A stretch of 64,000 nucleotides of DNA. Origin: Cylicocyclus nassatus (Eukaryota > Nematoda > Chromadorea > Rhabditida > Strongylidae). Position numbers and translations under genes: made by a program. Below the pieces are notes generated by a model. That model was given only the letters and a program-made list of their open reading frames with translations, ran no database searches and was not told where the DNA came from. The stretch lies in assembly GCA_958299035.1 (NCBI GenBank), contig CATQJL010000223.1, forward strand, positions 8,793,753 through 8,857,752, read 5' to 3'. Below, piece by piece: positions 47,701-60,704 of the stretch. Positions within the stretch are counted from its first letter, which is position 1. Every line of letters begins with the position of its first letter.

Positions 47701-49112
47701 TTTTCATCTCCAAAGCAGACCTCAGTATCGTAGTGACGGATGACTTGTTTCATGCTCGCGTGGTCTCATACCACGACTCAGCAGTTTCACGTGGGTCCTC
47801 GCGCAAAAGCATGCAAGCATGATGCAGCTGTCCGCTAATACGATACTGGGAGTCCTGCGTGGAGGCGAATTTATCAGCTGTGATTGGATCACTTACGCTG
47901 CCGCTTGGGCAGTGTCTTAGCTAAGGACCCGATCCGCGTAATATCTCCATCTGCCCATATTTGCCTGGACGCTGCTTATAGGTGCTCAGCACGACAGCGA
48001 TGGCAAACGAGGTGTTTGCAGGACAGCTTATGCGAAACCAGAGCGAATCCGAAATCATGTTCAATATCCTGTTGTAAGGCGTTACAGCCTTGTCGATAGT
48101 TTACAAAAGCTTTCCCCTTAAATACTATGTACACGAGAATGTGGACATGTACTTTGAGGCTGCTCAATTACTGACCCGACGGATTTGGTCAGTATAGGTA
48201 GTTCCAGTTTAGGAACCCAAAAAATTGAACATGACTTACTTGTACTACCCATATCCAACATGCGCTTGTTTTCTCGACCTTCACTTCAAATAGAACACTA
48301 GGTGTGATTGCGACGTAAGGCAGCGATAGATAAGGTTGGTAACTGCTTCATTGCATGCGCGTTGAAGTTAGTCATTAAAGCGCCTAACCACAACAATGAT
48401 TATTATGAGAGCGTACTATTCAATTGCTCGCCGCTAATGCATAACGCATCCATCCGCATAAGCATATCCTATATATGATATCCAACAATACACTACCCAC
48501 TTCCACTGAGATGCTTGGCTGATTTCGTGCTGACGATATCACTAGCTTTTTTTTGTGTCCATTACACAAACTGGGTGAACAGCCTATTTCCCCAAAAATA
48601 AAGCTAATATAAGCTTTGCACATATTAGCTTCAGAACGAAGGTTTGTTATCTAGCAAAAATCATAATGAATAAGAATGCCTTGAAGTGAAGGTAGAGTTG
48701 ACCTGAAACTAATAAATATTGCCTTCGATTCATCTAGAGCGCCTATGTATCCATAGCAGTGATTGTCACGATCATCGCATACAGTATCCCAGAAATCAAA
48801 GCCCTGAAAAGTTTCTCGTTACGAATATTTATGGTTAATGTGAGATAAAATGTAAAATACAAGCTTAGAAGATAGAAAAGAGCAGATGTAGTAACGACAT
48901 TACCGATATCGACTCTTCAAGACCCTCAATATGCATTCATATGGTTCATCCGAGTAGGCGGCGGCAGCTAGAGGGAACATTTTCTTCCTAGCGAAGTTGT
49001 AGTCAAATATAGCAGCATTGAGTGAAGCCGCAAGGCAAAGTATAACGACTAGTTTGAACCTGCAGAAACATTAAGCTCATCTTCTATGTAGCTCTACGTC
49101 TCTTACTTACAT
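44741..49112 (-). pseudogene. Class 3 lipase-like gene L5, full exon set with two frameshifts
   Basis: Exons: leader ending AT at 49112-49111, 48904-49059, 48703-48803, 47038-47092, 46859-46984, 46660-46811, 46191-46277, 45028-45079, 44741-44958. Motifs read in order are FPLAAAAYSD, ISFR|RGTNSGSQLLQEV, YFYDAFLSVWTGL, YEIW, VTGHSLGGAIASLAA (intact elbow), NDRDAVPHVPF, KCSNSLKLP and DHRHYFG. Two one-base losses break it. The signal-peptide exon is 156 bases (donor out of phase), shared with L4. The Ser exon is 152 bases against 153, shifting frame inside the FGQPRTG stretch. The usual terminal stop after GCPV is changed to CAA, which would add 31 residues. It lies 5' to 3' across the junction of blocks B and C. 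The exons look young, so sequencing error in one of the two sites is possible, but the first lesion is seen independently in L4. Confidence 0.76.
45100..46190. other. Intron of L5, unassigned
   Basis: Lies between the last two L5 exons and the NDRDAVPHVPF exon. A purine-rich patch occurs at 45716-45740. No coding match. Confidence 0.4.
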
Positions 49113-49622
49113 ATTAATCGTTTTGTTCGCCAAAAGGCAACGGTATCACGGATACTAAGATCCAAGCCTGTTGCTGAAAAAATGAGAAAATTATACGGAT
49201 TAGTGTCGTCTCTGCCATTCTGCAATTCGATATATTTCTCAGAAATGAAAAGAAAGACAGAAATAGTATCTGACTGCGCAGTGGACCGATTATGTTTGTT
49301 TCCGTCACGCAACGGTATCGTGATGTCCTCAGGATCTGTGACAAAGTTGCAATTGTTACTCGTTTTAGAAAAGCACACTCATACTGATTTGAGTAAAGCG
49401 AAGGTCAGCGAGAATCGATTGAAAACGGTTACAAAAAAGTTTTCGGTTTAAGACTAGCTATAGCTTGCCTGTGAAATTCTAGAATGAGCACAGTTACTCG
49501 CACCACTTTCTAAACTGAATCCATACTGCTAAAATAAGGGTATTGTTTTTGTAGGAGAGGGGTTGGGATATTTGGAAGTCAAAGCACAGAATGTTTTGTA
49601 GATATTTCTTATACACTCTGCG

Positions 49623-49991
49623 CAGTGGCGTACCGAGGGGGGGGCGGGGGGGGGGCGCGCCCCCCCCCCCCCGAGAATGGGTCGCGAAATTTTTGAAAGT
49701 TACTTATATGGGTTATAAAAATGTGTAAGTGACTTGTTTATTTTTGTAAATAATTAAAATAATTTTTAAAAATTTTTAAAAGTTCAAATTAGCCCTGTAA
49801 AAAAAATTTTTTCGGGGGCGTGGCTGGCGCCACGCCCCCTTTTTCCAGATTTTAGGGGTCTGAGACCCGAAAAGATTTTGGGAAGCTCCCCCAAAAATTT
49901 TTCGGAGTGCGTGGCTAACGCCACGCACCTTCTTTAGAAAAAAATTTTTGTCGCCCCCCCCCCCCGAGCCGAAATCCTGGGTACGCCACTG
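49623..49991. mobile_element. hAT-type non-autonomous element, 369 bp
   Basis: Termini CAGTGGCGTACC and GGTACGCCACTG are inverted, and the element is flanked by an exact 8 bp repeat ACTCTGCG (49615-49622 and 49992-49999). Block B has the unoccupied site ACTTTGCG at 36178-36185. It holds long G and C tracts near each end and no transposase. The 8 bp duplication and CAGTGG ends are hAT hallmarks. Confidence 0.9.
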
Positions 49992-52900
49992 ACTCTGCGC
50001 TGTATTAATTGCACTGCATTAATGCGCTTAAATTTTAGTGGTCGTCGCTCTCCTCAGCATTTTTTTCTCTGGCTGTCGGAACAAATTGTGATTTAGCAGC
50101 TTAACTGCTGCAAGGTAGGTCAATGGCAATTTTTTAGTATGGTTTGTTAGGTCTCAGTTTGATGCGTGATCCCATTATAGATACGTCAAATTTCCGACAG
50201 CTTTTTTTGATTTTGAAATTATTCTGGTATTTGAGCAGACGACAACCAGTGATTGCTGATAAGTATATTAGGTTGTGTAATAAGTTCTGTCCCATTTTTT
50301 CTTTCGATTTTCTCTTAATATTTCCCGCGATGTCGTTTTGTAAACTGTTTATATGCATTTAAAAGCTCTAAGCCTTCTCTACTAAAACTTTCAATTCGGT
50401 TTTCTACATCAGATGATATGAAAAAGTTCTACAGCGTCAAATTTGGTAGCAAACAGGGAAAAAGTTCATTTTCGACAACTACGTTACGTCGCCTTCCTAA
50501 TTAGTCAGATTGCCTACGAATAAGCTCGAAGAATTTGCTACACGTGAGCAAAGAATGCTCCAACTTCTATTGCGCTTCAGGAGTGCTGAAACTTTTCAAA
50601 AATCAATTCTGTAGACTTTAGAAATACTTCTTTCTAACGCCTTTTTTAACGTTGGTGTTGGGCATCATCTGAAAGCATCCTGAGGAAGACGGTAGGCGGA
50701 TCATCCAGAAAAGACAGAAAGGATAGTTTGTGGCTTCAAAATTATCGAATTCGTAGCTTAAATACACAAAATGCTAATTTTGGGAGCTACACAGCTTGGG
50801 TACGCGAGACGGCGAACATCGCCGTAACGAAGTCTTGCCTTGCCGACTTCTAAAAAATGTCATTAAGTAGCCGGTGGAAGGAAGTGAACATGCGCAAACA
50901 GCGATAGAATAAGTGTAAAAGTCTAATAGATTGTTTTGCTTGTTTTCATGCTCGTTTCATAGTTTCACCAAAAAAATCGAGAAAAATTTGGAGGAAAAAA
51001 AATGTCGAAAATTGATTTTCCGGCTCTTTGGATTTTTTATTTCAATGATGAAATCTTTTTTAATTTCCTGCTATGTTGGGTGATGCCTGGTATGAGCCTG
51101 TAAAACAGACTTAGAGCTTTCAAAATCGCATTCACTTTATCTCAAATATAGTCAATGTTGGCAAGAAAAAAACTAAAACAAAAAATGGGACAGAACTTAT
51201 TACACAACCTAACATTTCAAGAATAACGAAAGTTGGCAATAGTGACACCCTGAGTGCCCGTGTTTCAATAAGAGGTTAACAGGGAGCACTACCCCAGCAA
51301 CGGACGAGCTCACGCAGGCACTACATTTTGTAACACTTAATGTCCGAAGCGTTGTTGTTTTTTATTTATGCTTTATGTTAAGGCTTCTGCCATTTTCTAA
51401 GAATGGAAATAATCAGCAATCACATTGCCATAAAGACGCGATGGAAATGTTTCGAGCTCAAATCAGCATGTGAAATATGCACAAGCTTGTATGATTGGTG
51501 TAGAAAACGAACTTCAATATAAAGACAGTTTCATGTACAGTCGGTTTCATCCCGGTTTAGGCGAAAAATTCTACGTGGAGCAGCGCATGCGCATCACGGA
51601 ACCATAGCGCCGGCATTTTGCCAAGCGAAGACTACGGAGAATGAAGAGACGTAGACTTGAATTCTCTGCACGATATGATATACTGTAGTTGCGAAACGGC
51701 GCAAACCATTGCGAGGCGGACGCTCGCCAATTCAACTTTCCCCTAAACGGGTCGAAACCTACTGTACGGGTGAGGGTGGTTTGTTCTACGCGCGCGAGCA
51801 GCTGGCAGAGCTATCGTTATTCTCGCCCGCCACCCATTGCTGATTTGGCGAGGCGATGCAATACTTTTGGGGGGGGGGGGGGGGTCCCGCTCCTAGAGCC
51901 GTGGAGCACAAGGCACCAATCACAAGGATCTGCAGCATATTTGTTCAAGATGCACAAATTGCGCCAGTACCTGTGCCAGTTCCACTTCTGAAACAAGTGA
52001 TTTTATCGCTAACGAAGCGAAAAAGGAAATAGAAAGGTAATGACTGCCCTTTCTGCGAAGAGCCTTTTTATATGTTCCACCTTTTATACAAATGTAGTGA
52101 GCCCTCTTTGCACAGCTGATTGCATAAGTTTTTTGATAAGAGGTTGTATTGAATGCTTTTCTTTTGAATCGCATCACGAATTTGCTGCAACAGTGTTCGA
52201 CTTTCACTGATTTTGGGCTATGAAGTGCCTCATTACATTTGGCAAACAAGAGCAAGCAGATTGAGATAAGCCAACTAGTAATTGCTTGAATTGATGGCTA
52301 CTAAGTGGTTGTGAAACGTATGTATGCTCTAGGATGGATCTGCACATCTTCAGAACCTATCTCAACGGCTTTTGCACTAGTTTGTTTTCGGACCCATAAA
52401 ATTCTTTTCCTGATAAGATGTCATGGAACAGAATGTCCTTTTCTGCACTTACATTTACCTACTGTAAGTGGCCATCAGAAACATATATGGTCCAGTCATA
52501 TTTTGATACGAGCATTGCCTTACGACTTCATGAAGAGAACCTAAAATTTCCAGAGATTCCTCTTTTGTTTTTCTACTTCTTTAGGTTTCAATGGATCCGA
52601 TGAGTAGTATATAACAATGGGTTGAAAACATTTCACTGACGATTTACCACTAAGGTGTCGTTTGGCGGTACCTTTAATAATATGAATGCTAGTAGGAATG
52701 CTTATATTATTAGGTTAGTATGGAGTGTCCCAAAAATATGCCTACTGTTTGACTGTTGATAACTCTCTTGTAACGAATTCTTTCAAGAAGCTTTAGATAC
52801 CAGTTTCTAGAGCTGGCTTCAACTTAGGTTTCAGTGTGGCAAATCAGAAATCCCTTTTCGTTACATTCGTAGGATTACAGTGGGAACTTTGAGGAGGATT

Positions 52901-53408
52901 TTCACATTTTTTGTAATTCATGCCAGATGTACCATAACAACCAATTTCTGCAATTCTTTAAAGATCTGACGGCAACTCGAAAAGCTCTATCAAAGCGCAA
53001 AAATGTGCGTACTGAAATCAGCATGCGTGACACGTGAAGAACTTGTTGCACTTGTTGCGCTTCTTTTCATAATGAAAAATGAGCAAATGCCGAAATTGCT
53101 CCTTTTTGCCTTTAAGATTTCCAACTTTAGAAGCTGCGAGATCCAAGTAAGTCAAATTTCCACCGAAATCAGTAGGCGTATCCTAAAGAGCACATTCAGC
53201 CCTTCCAAATGATATACGCATCTTGCCGCAAACCAGCAGCTCCTCAAGAATAGGAGGAAGGATGGGAAAACGCTACGATCTTATGGAACGACCTAATACA
53301 ATCTGAGAAGAAGAGAATCTAGAGAACTTTCACATACTGCTCATTCAAACATTTGATGCAACCTAGAGCATTTCTGGACTGGCGGTCCCTAATTGCGGAC
53401 TTATTAAG

Positions 53409-53633
53409 GTATGGTTCCCGATTGGCATGGAGGTGCCTTGGTAAAGGAACTATAGGATTTTTTCGCTTTTGAATAATTCACTTGAAAACAAGCCATTCTA
53501 TCTTACAGATAAAGCTGAAATCAACACGAAGTGCAGCAAGTCATCAAAACTTCCCATCAACAGATGGAAAGATCATAGACACTACCTCGGGATATCCCTC
53601 AGCGACTGGGGAATGAAGGGATGTCCTGTTTAA
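53409..53633 (+). pseudogene. Orphan last two exons of a class 3 lipase, block C
   Basis: This is the counterpart of 39585-39809 at an offset of 13824 bases, with the same 20-base loss in the first exon and the same open last exon. Both breaks therefore predate the B/C duplication. Confidence 0.74.
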
Positions 53634-54505
53634 TCATTGCCAAATACATTTCTGCATTTATCTGTGTTGCTACCACACACTACAACAGCATTTTTCACTC
53701 ACGAGGCTTCGCACCTTGTGCTTTAACCTAGCTCGGTAAGCGTACGAGGGTTGCGCCATAGAATCTTATGACTGTTTGTGAAAAACAGAGCCCATCTGAG
53801 CTGAGAGGTTTAAAAGTTGAACAGAGCAAAAATACTCAGATATTTAAACGAGCCTTGGTAGACCCCCTCTTTCCCTCCGAACTTCAGTCATCGCTCAGGT
53901 AGGGGGGTCTACTTTGACATCGCCACAATCCGGCACTCTTTTTGCCGGAACGCTGCCTTTAAGTGTTGCTACTACTCTCATGTAAAAGTACTAGCTGGCA
54001 TATAGTGCTCCGCCCGAATCTATCAATATACTATAATGAAGGACATCATTCCCTCGTTTTATATATTTGTTCCTGTCCCACTTCTAGATGCTGTTTTCTT
54101 AAACTTGATACATTTTTGTCATCAGCATGCCCGCTTGATCCCGTATGCGCGTACATCGTAAATTTTGTGTGTTCCCCTGAGGATTCCAGGAAATCACTTC
54201 TTATTTTCAAGAAGGACCGCATGCACTACCACCTCCGCTGGGGTGGGATCACGGTTTATAAGAAAGCTTCACTTCCTGGAGCTCCAGATAGTAAATTTTA
54301 TGCCGTCCCTATTCGTAAATATTCCCTCCATCCTCCACGACAAACATGTTGAGAGGCAGTAAGAATCTGTACAAGCAGTACTTCTTGATAGCAGGGGGAT
54401 TCGTCTTCATAAGTTCGTAGGATTTCCATTCTCATTCCTTCAAAAGGTAAACAATTTACGCTGAGGTACGTACGTCCACAATTGCATCCGCTTATCTACT
54501 TAATA

Positions 54506-55190
54506 TTAGGTTGGAAACTAAGTTTTGCAACTAGTCTCATAACTTCCCTCTCACTCAACATGGCGCACTCAAATTCTGCCACTGCGTTGGTTATTACATA
54601 AGCTACAAGCGCAGCTGCTGTCCTACCAAGTTCTGACGTCGCAGTGAGGGTTACGGTAGGTGCATGATATGAAGGGAAAAAATTCAAAGTTTGACGGATT
54701 GAGCTGAAACTTGGCATAGGGGTGTTAATCGACATGCTGATCACGAAAACGATAGTGAAATTGCGTGATAAGGGTTTTTTTGTAGGATTACTGTAGGTCT
54801 ATGATATGGGGTCTCACCTTAGAAGACAAGGAAAAAGACGCTGATTCAACAAATGAATGTGATATTCTCGTTTGGCTGGTCAAATAACCTTACTATGTAA
54901 AGTATCAGCGGAATTTGAGCTTTAGATTCTTTAGTCATTGACGGTCGTCGGATTACTGCGCATGGTCTAGGCTGCCAATGGCTTCATTTTAGCTTAAAAC
55001 CCCAAAAATTCTCAAATTTTACTAGTTTCCGAAAAACGCCCGAAACTTTTCTACTTCGTGTTCGAAATATAGACAATTTGTGCTCATTTATAGCTCACAT
55101 AGCTTTCTACATAATGCTAAAGTTTGAGTGCGCCTTATCCAAAGAGAGTGAAGTTACTAAACCAGTTGCAAAACTTAGTTTCCAGCCTAA
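54506..55190. mobile_element. TTAGGTTGGAAAC MITE, 685 bp, block C
   Basis: Same insertion as 40682-41365 carried along in the B/C duplication, differing by a few bases. TA flanks are preserved. Confidence 0.88.
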
Positions 55191-55537
55191 TACTTTCGTG
55201 ACCCTTACAGTTTCTTGAAAAATTTGGAATTTTTTTAACATTTTTAAAAACCCTTAAAAACCCTAAATTAGGGCTTAACATGCTTGAATACCTTCCGCCT
55301 TATCCCCTTAACACTCATCTATTTCTCTAAACCTTCTCAAAGAATCCTAGAAATTTTCAAACTTGAAATATACGAGCTTTCAAAATCCTTCAATAACCAC
55401 TTTTAACATTTTCAAAAGTCCCTAAGTATCTTAACTAAAGCCCTAACATGTTTAGATACCTTTTATCTTATGCCCCCAGCATTACCCAATTTTTCTCGAT
55501 TTTTAAAAAATTTTCGAAATTTTGGTCCGTCACTTAC

Positions 55538-56111
55538 CAGTACTATATGTTCCCGAAAAAACAGCTCAGGGAATATAGGTGATTTGTGTGTTGCATTGTA
55601 CAGCGTAGACTTGTAGCTTATGGATAAGCAGGGTTATGAATTTGAAAAAGATTTCTCGTCAAGGCACGGAAGTATTTTCTACTACAACATCTATTTTGGC
55701 ATTGAAAAATGATTATGAAGTAAGCTCAGTATGAGCAATGACACCACCGAGACGTAATAGCGTTCCTGAGGAGAGTGCGGTCATGCTGCATCTTTTTACA
55801 TAATGTTCGTTTTCTTTCTATGCATCTTATCAGCGACGAAGTTGTTTTTATCAGTTCTGATAACATCGAATTAAAAGTGTACCATATTTGGTGTGAAAGT
55901 AGTTTGTAGTTTTGGAAAATGGTGTGCAAAGTTTCTCTTCGAAATCTTGTTTCTCATATGAGGTACAAGTTAAACAATTTGTATGGTTTCATTTTCTTAA
56001 AAGTCCCTCGAATGCATGCATGCAGCGCCTGCAGCCAGGGAACTACAAAAGGGCACGATGATGAAATACTAGGTTGATGCAAAGTAATGTGTGATCGAGA
56101 AAAATTTAATA
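55538..56111. other. Unique sequence right of block C
   Basis: Begins where the B/C match ends. Open frames are short and unrecognised. Confidence 0.4.
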
Positions 56112-56820
56112 TTAGGTGGGTCCGAAAGTTCTGTCGTTTCATTTTCAAAAATTTGTAACTTCGCGAAATTTCAACGGATTTGCTTGCTGTAATTTTGTTA
56201 GAAAGAATAGGTCTTTCGCTTTCAAACACTGTTTTGTGTAGCTTCTGTCTCACATGGGTGCGGAGATAAAAATGGAAAACTAAGAACATGTAAACTTTCG
56301 ACCATTTTAAGTTAGGGCACCAAAAATTTGAAATGCTGCAGAAAAATCCGAAATCGTCAGTACTTATGTTTTTTGGCCTCCTCTTTGTAGCTGTGAAGAG
56401 TTTGTGATGTTTGGACGTCTCTGTGAGAAGTTATGAATATCGAGTTTACTATGGAAAACGCCAAAATTAATTAGTTTGTCAATTTTCGCGAAAATCATAA
56501 CTTCTCACAGAGAAGTCCAAACAGCGCAAACTTTTCACAGCTGCAAAGAGGAGGTCAAAAAACATAAGTACTGACGATTTCAGATTTTTCTGCAGCATTC
56601 CAGATTTTTGGAGACCTAACATAAAATGGTCAAAGTTTACATGTTCTTAGTTTTCCATTTTTATCTCCGCACCCAATGTGAAGCAGAAGCTCCACGGAAC
56701 AGAATTTGAAAGCGAAAGACTTATTCTTTCTAATAAAGTTACAAGCAAGCAAATCCTTTGAAATTTCGCGAAGTTACAATTTTTTGAATATGAAACGACA
56801 GAACTTTCGGATCCACCTAA
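56112..56820. mobile_element. Full-length palindromic MITE, 709 bp
   Basis: The ends TTAGGTGGGTCCGAAAGTTC and inverse are flanked by TA. Nearly the whole element folds on itself: the left half from 56112 to about 56450 is the inverse of the right half with scattered mismatches. No transposase. The terminal motif places it with mariner-type elements. Confidence 0.88.
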
Positions 56821-56822
56821 TA

Positions 56823-59275
56823 ACTCTCTAATTTCTCAACCTAAATTCATCGAATTTCTTTCAAGAAATAGAAGAAGGTTTGCGATTTATGAAAGTTGTT
56901 GAATCGTAACTTTTTATGAACTAGCCACCGAGAACAAAGCCTTCAAATATGCGGTTTAAAGTCTATGATTTTTAGTTTGGTGCTAGAAAATCGTGGAAGG
57001 TCGCTAGCTAGTCCAGAAAAATCTGTAGAAATCTCTTACATTACAAAGCAAAAGTTCATATGTAAATTTGGCAGGCTACAGTTCCGTGGGGAGGTGCAGA
57101 AACAAAAAATAATAAATGTCGTTTCACCTAGAAAAATCCCTTTCACTGCAGTTTTTCAGCAACAACACTGCTACACTCCAAAAAACGTCACCGTGTTCAA
57201 AGTAAGCACTAGTCTATTTTCTGGTTACGAACTGTGCTTCTGTGGGGAAAGCTACAGTAGCTGGATTTTCCCTTCAAAGTGATAATTTTCATGAAGTTTT
57301 TGTTCCTGCATTTCCAACGGAAGTGGAGCCTGTCAAATTGACATATTTTATTTCATTTTCATTTGTACGCTCAAGGCGTTCCATAAAAAAAGGCACATCA
57401 AGAAGTTAGTAATACAGCGGAAACGAACAAAACATGTAAACAAATGCGGACATCAACATGTCAGTCCGAGTCTGATCCTAATCAGACTAATGCGAGAAGA
57501 TGAAACAGCTTGCACTGAATATGTTGATAGGCTAATAGATAAGTATGCAGACATAGGCATTGAGATTTATAACTCCAAAATTTTGAATGGAGATGGGACG
57601 CATGCCCCCTCGTTGCCAGCGGAACGATCTTTAGTTACTCTTAAAAGCAATCCGGCAGCTTATAAGGCAGGTCTACTGGCTCAGGTATAATAACCATAAC
57701 CCAACCTAACCGGAATGCTGGGGAGGCCCAATGACCCCAAAGGTGAAACGATTCACATTCAATCCATTTGTTGAAATAGCAAGCTGTACGATTGAATACT
57801 AGATAGCTGAGCGAAAAAGACTCGGACTTAGATGCTGATGAAACTGCGTTAGTAACTAGAACACAACGAGTACACCGAAAATACAAGTTTGACGCAACTT
57901 GAGGAGATACACGAGAGGCGTCAAAGAAATTATTTACAGTCATAACTGAACCCGCAAGTCAATGCAAGATCAACGAGCACCTGAAAAGACAGGATTTAGA
58001 GGTAAAATGGAGAAGAAAGATAGAAAACAAAGCTCAAAGCGATTTCATCCGCCATCATAGCATGTCCAAAGCACCCAATGGAAGCCCAAAAGGTCTAATG
58101 CAGAAGGCTCGCCTGTCGTGCTACACTAATCAGTGTTAGCGATACTTGACAAGTCAAGCCTTCTCAGTCTACTCCTGAAAAAATGACTGCTCTCTGCATT
58201 AATGGTCGCAACGGGAGATGCGAAAGCCACCTAGCCGACCTGTAGAACACGTTGTTGAACATCAACAAGTATCTCTTTGCGCCGGATTCTTGGATACTGC
58301 AGCTTGAAAGAGCCTGACCTTTTGCTTGTAGGAACAAAAATCCAATATTTACTGGCTTTTAGCTTGTTCTCTCTTCTCAAAACTTGAAAACAGAATACAA
58401 GATCCAAGAAAGCACGACGGTTTGTTAAGGACTTCATATGAAACCTCTCAGGCCGGGTCTGGTAATCGGGAGAAGTGGTTCCAGGCGATAAACGTCTACA
58501 CAATAGCCGTGAGCCAACAGTTGAATTTTTTCAATTCTACGAATATCCTTTTTACGAAGGGGGACCAGACCTGAGAACAGTATTCTGAATGAGGAAGAAC
58601 TAATGATTTATAAAGCGGTATAAATATCTTCGGTATAAAGCGGTATAAATATCTTCGGTGAACTAGCATTAGCATTGCGGAAAAGCAGAAAAAGTGAAGA
58701 ATAAGCTTTTTTTGACTAATGTATTGATATGCTCAGTGAAGTTAAGATTTGTATCAATCAAAACACCCAAATCTCTAACAGTATCACAACTCTTCAATAT
58801 AGAGCCTTCGATGTGATACGAGGTAGTATTTCCACCTCCAAGATGAAGCACTGAGCATTTGTCAAAGTTTAACGCTAATTCCCAGACCTCACATCAATTG
58901 TTCAAATTATCAAGAGACCTTTGCAAGTCCATTTGAATCTCTAGGGCTACTTCTGGATCATAGATTGAAAAATCTTTATGTCATCAGCATACATCCGGAT
59001 GTGTACGCTAGCGGAAGTCTTCAAAACATATGAACTTTTGCTGTGTAAGAAATTTTTCAAAGATTTTTTGGGCTAGCTAGTGGCTTTTCACGGCTTTCTA
59101 GCACCAAAGTCAAAATCACAAAACGATCGCCATTTTTGAAGGCTTTGTTCTCGGTGGCTAGTTCATACAAAGTCACGGTTTAACAACTTTCATAAATCGC
59201 AAACCTTCTTCTACTTTCTGAAAATAAGTTGATTCAGGTTGAGAATTTAGAGAGCTATTGAATTTTTTCGTACTA
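56823..59275. repeat. Inverted repeat pair bracketing the CR1 remnant
   Basis: 56823-57050 is the inverse of 59040-59275 with scattered differences, both carrying AGAAGGTTTGCGATTTATGA and GAACTAGCCACCGAGAACAA. Between them are the CR1 remnant and unrecognised sequence, including an open plus frame 57490-57690. Could be a composite foldback element of 2.45 kb. Confidence 0.65.
58200..58991 (-). pseudogene. CR1-like non-LTR reverse transcriptase remnant
   Basis: Minus-strand frames show RMYADDIKIFQ (catalytic YADD at 58980-58991), then LNFDKCSVLHLGGG, VRDLGVLIDTNLNFTEHI, YKSLVLPHSEYCSQVWSP and RRAFLDLVFCFQVL in the order of a CR1/Jockey-type reverse transcriptase C-terminal half. Several stops and shifts separate them. 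No upstream endonuclease was seen. Confidence 0.8.
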
Positions 59276-59951
59276 CGACACTACTTTTTCATCAACATAA
59301 TGAGTGATTAATACATATTGGGGATGAACACCTGTGTTTAAATTGTTTACGAATCTTTAAACCTTCGAATCTTCTGTTCACGTGTGTATTAATTTGGGTT
59401 GGTGAAGACTCTATATGCAACGGCTCTAATTCTGAAAGATTATGTACAAGGTTAACATTCAGTTTTCTGAAGGCATTGCGAAGTATGTCACAATTGCATG
59501 AAAGTCAAAACTCGATCGTTTATAGAAAAAAGTTGTGTCATTATTGAGCCTGTCCGGCTGCGGACTCTTCGAAGACAGCCCTCGCCAGGATATGATGGGC
59601 ATACAGGATACCATGATAACATGTCCATAGTAAAACTCCACAATATAGCGAAAATATAAAGACAGTTGATTTACTTGAACTTACTGACTTACAAGGAAAG
59701 GACCCTTAGTCAAAGTGGGTTTCCGCACGTGATGCATATCATTCTGCTGACCTTGGAGCACCCAGACTCGTGTTCCCTAGCTGCTCAATGATTCTGGGAA
59801 AAGTTATGTGCGACGATTCTCCATAATGACCACTGCACGTTATAAGTCTAAAGCCCGAAATGTACAGGGCAGGCGGATAGCTCCGAACACTATGGCGCGG
59901 GTGGTGAAGAGTTTGCGTTTCTACAGGGCCAGCTTTGTAATGTTGAAAATT

Positions 59952-60025
59952 GTATTTTGTGAACTCGCAGACGATTTTCGAGCAGTAGACCCTCGTCGAA
60001 AATCGCCTGCGATTTCACAAAATAC
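59952..60025. other. Short hairpin next to a MITE
   Basis: GTATTTTGTGAACTCGCAGA is mirrored by TGCGATTTCACAAAATAC with a loop near 59985. Its right end abuts the TA and CAGGG end of the 60025-60704 element. Confidence 0.55.
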
Positions 60026-60704
60026 AGGGTGTCCCAGAAGTATGTATCGAACGTCTGATCGTTAATATCTCTCTTCCCAAGAAGTCTTTTGCCTTGCTTC
60101 ACGTACCGTTTTGTAGAGCTGGCTTCAACTTAGATTTGCATTGTAGAACGAATCACTCCTCTCTCTTCATTACTGTAGGATTACGGTAGAAACTTCAAAG
60201 AGGGTTTTGAGCCATGAAAGGCCATATTTTGCCACAGAAAGGAAACAAAACAGTTTGAAAACTTTTACGCTAGGCTAATTAGAGTTGCTGATTATAACTG
60301 TAAAGTTCCCAACTTATTATGATGCTTCATTGAAGAGTTATGCCAGGTAAGAAGTAGCGGCCATTTTTTCAATGTTCCTAAAAAGTGGGATTGCACCGTT
60401 TAGAAAGCTTCGTAATCTTGTGAATAGTTAATTATTGAACTCAGCGTCCAAAAAAACCCTATTACACAAGTTTTCACGATTTTTTGAAAAATTTTGAAAC
60501 GGCAGCTTTTTTCACATTAACACCATATGTTTCAAGTTTCTACCGTAATCCTACAGTAATGAAGAGAGAGGAGTGATTCGTTCTACAATGCAAATCTAAG
60601 TTGAAGCCAGCTCTACAAAACGGTACCTGAAGCAAGGCAAAAGACTTCTTGGGAAGAGAGATATTAACGATCAAACGTTCGATACATACTTTTGGGACAC
60701 CCTG
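60025..60704. mobile_element. CAGGGTGTCCC foldback MITE, 680 bp, TA site
   Basis: Starts CAGGGTGTCCCAGAAGTATG and ends with the inverse, TA on both sides (60023-60024, 60705-60706). Same family as 34347-35030, with the shared inner arm TGTAGGATTACGGTAGAAAC. No coding capacity. Confidence 0.85.

Larger units (their letters stand above)
46962..55537 (+). repeat. Segmental duplication block C
   Basis: Near-identical partner of block B. On the left it runs smoothly out of L5; on the right the match ends at 55537 inside an A/T-rich repeat, after which the sequence is unrelated to B. Long stretches such as 51689-54744 translate identically to 37866-40920 of B. Confidence 0.9.

Noticed and set aside
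46962..55537. Block C as an assembly artefact of block B
   Set aside because: The two differ by a hAT insertion with target duplication, a MITE insertion, a 26-base repeat and a 70-base indel, and C joins smoothly to the unique L5 exons. An allelic copy placed in tandem cannot be fully excluded without reads.
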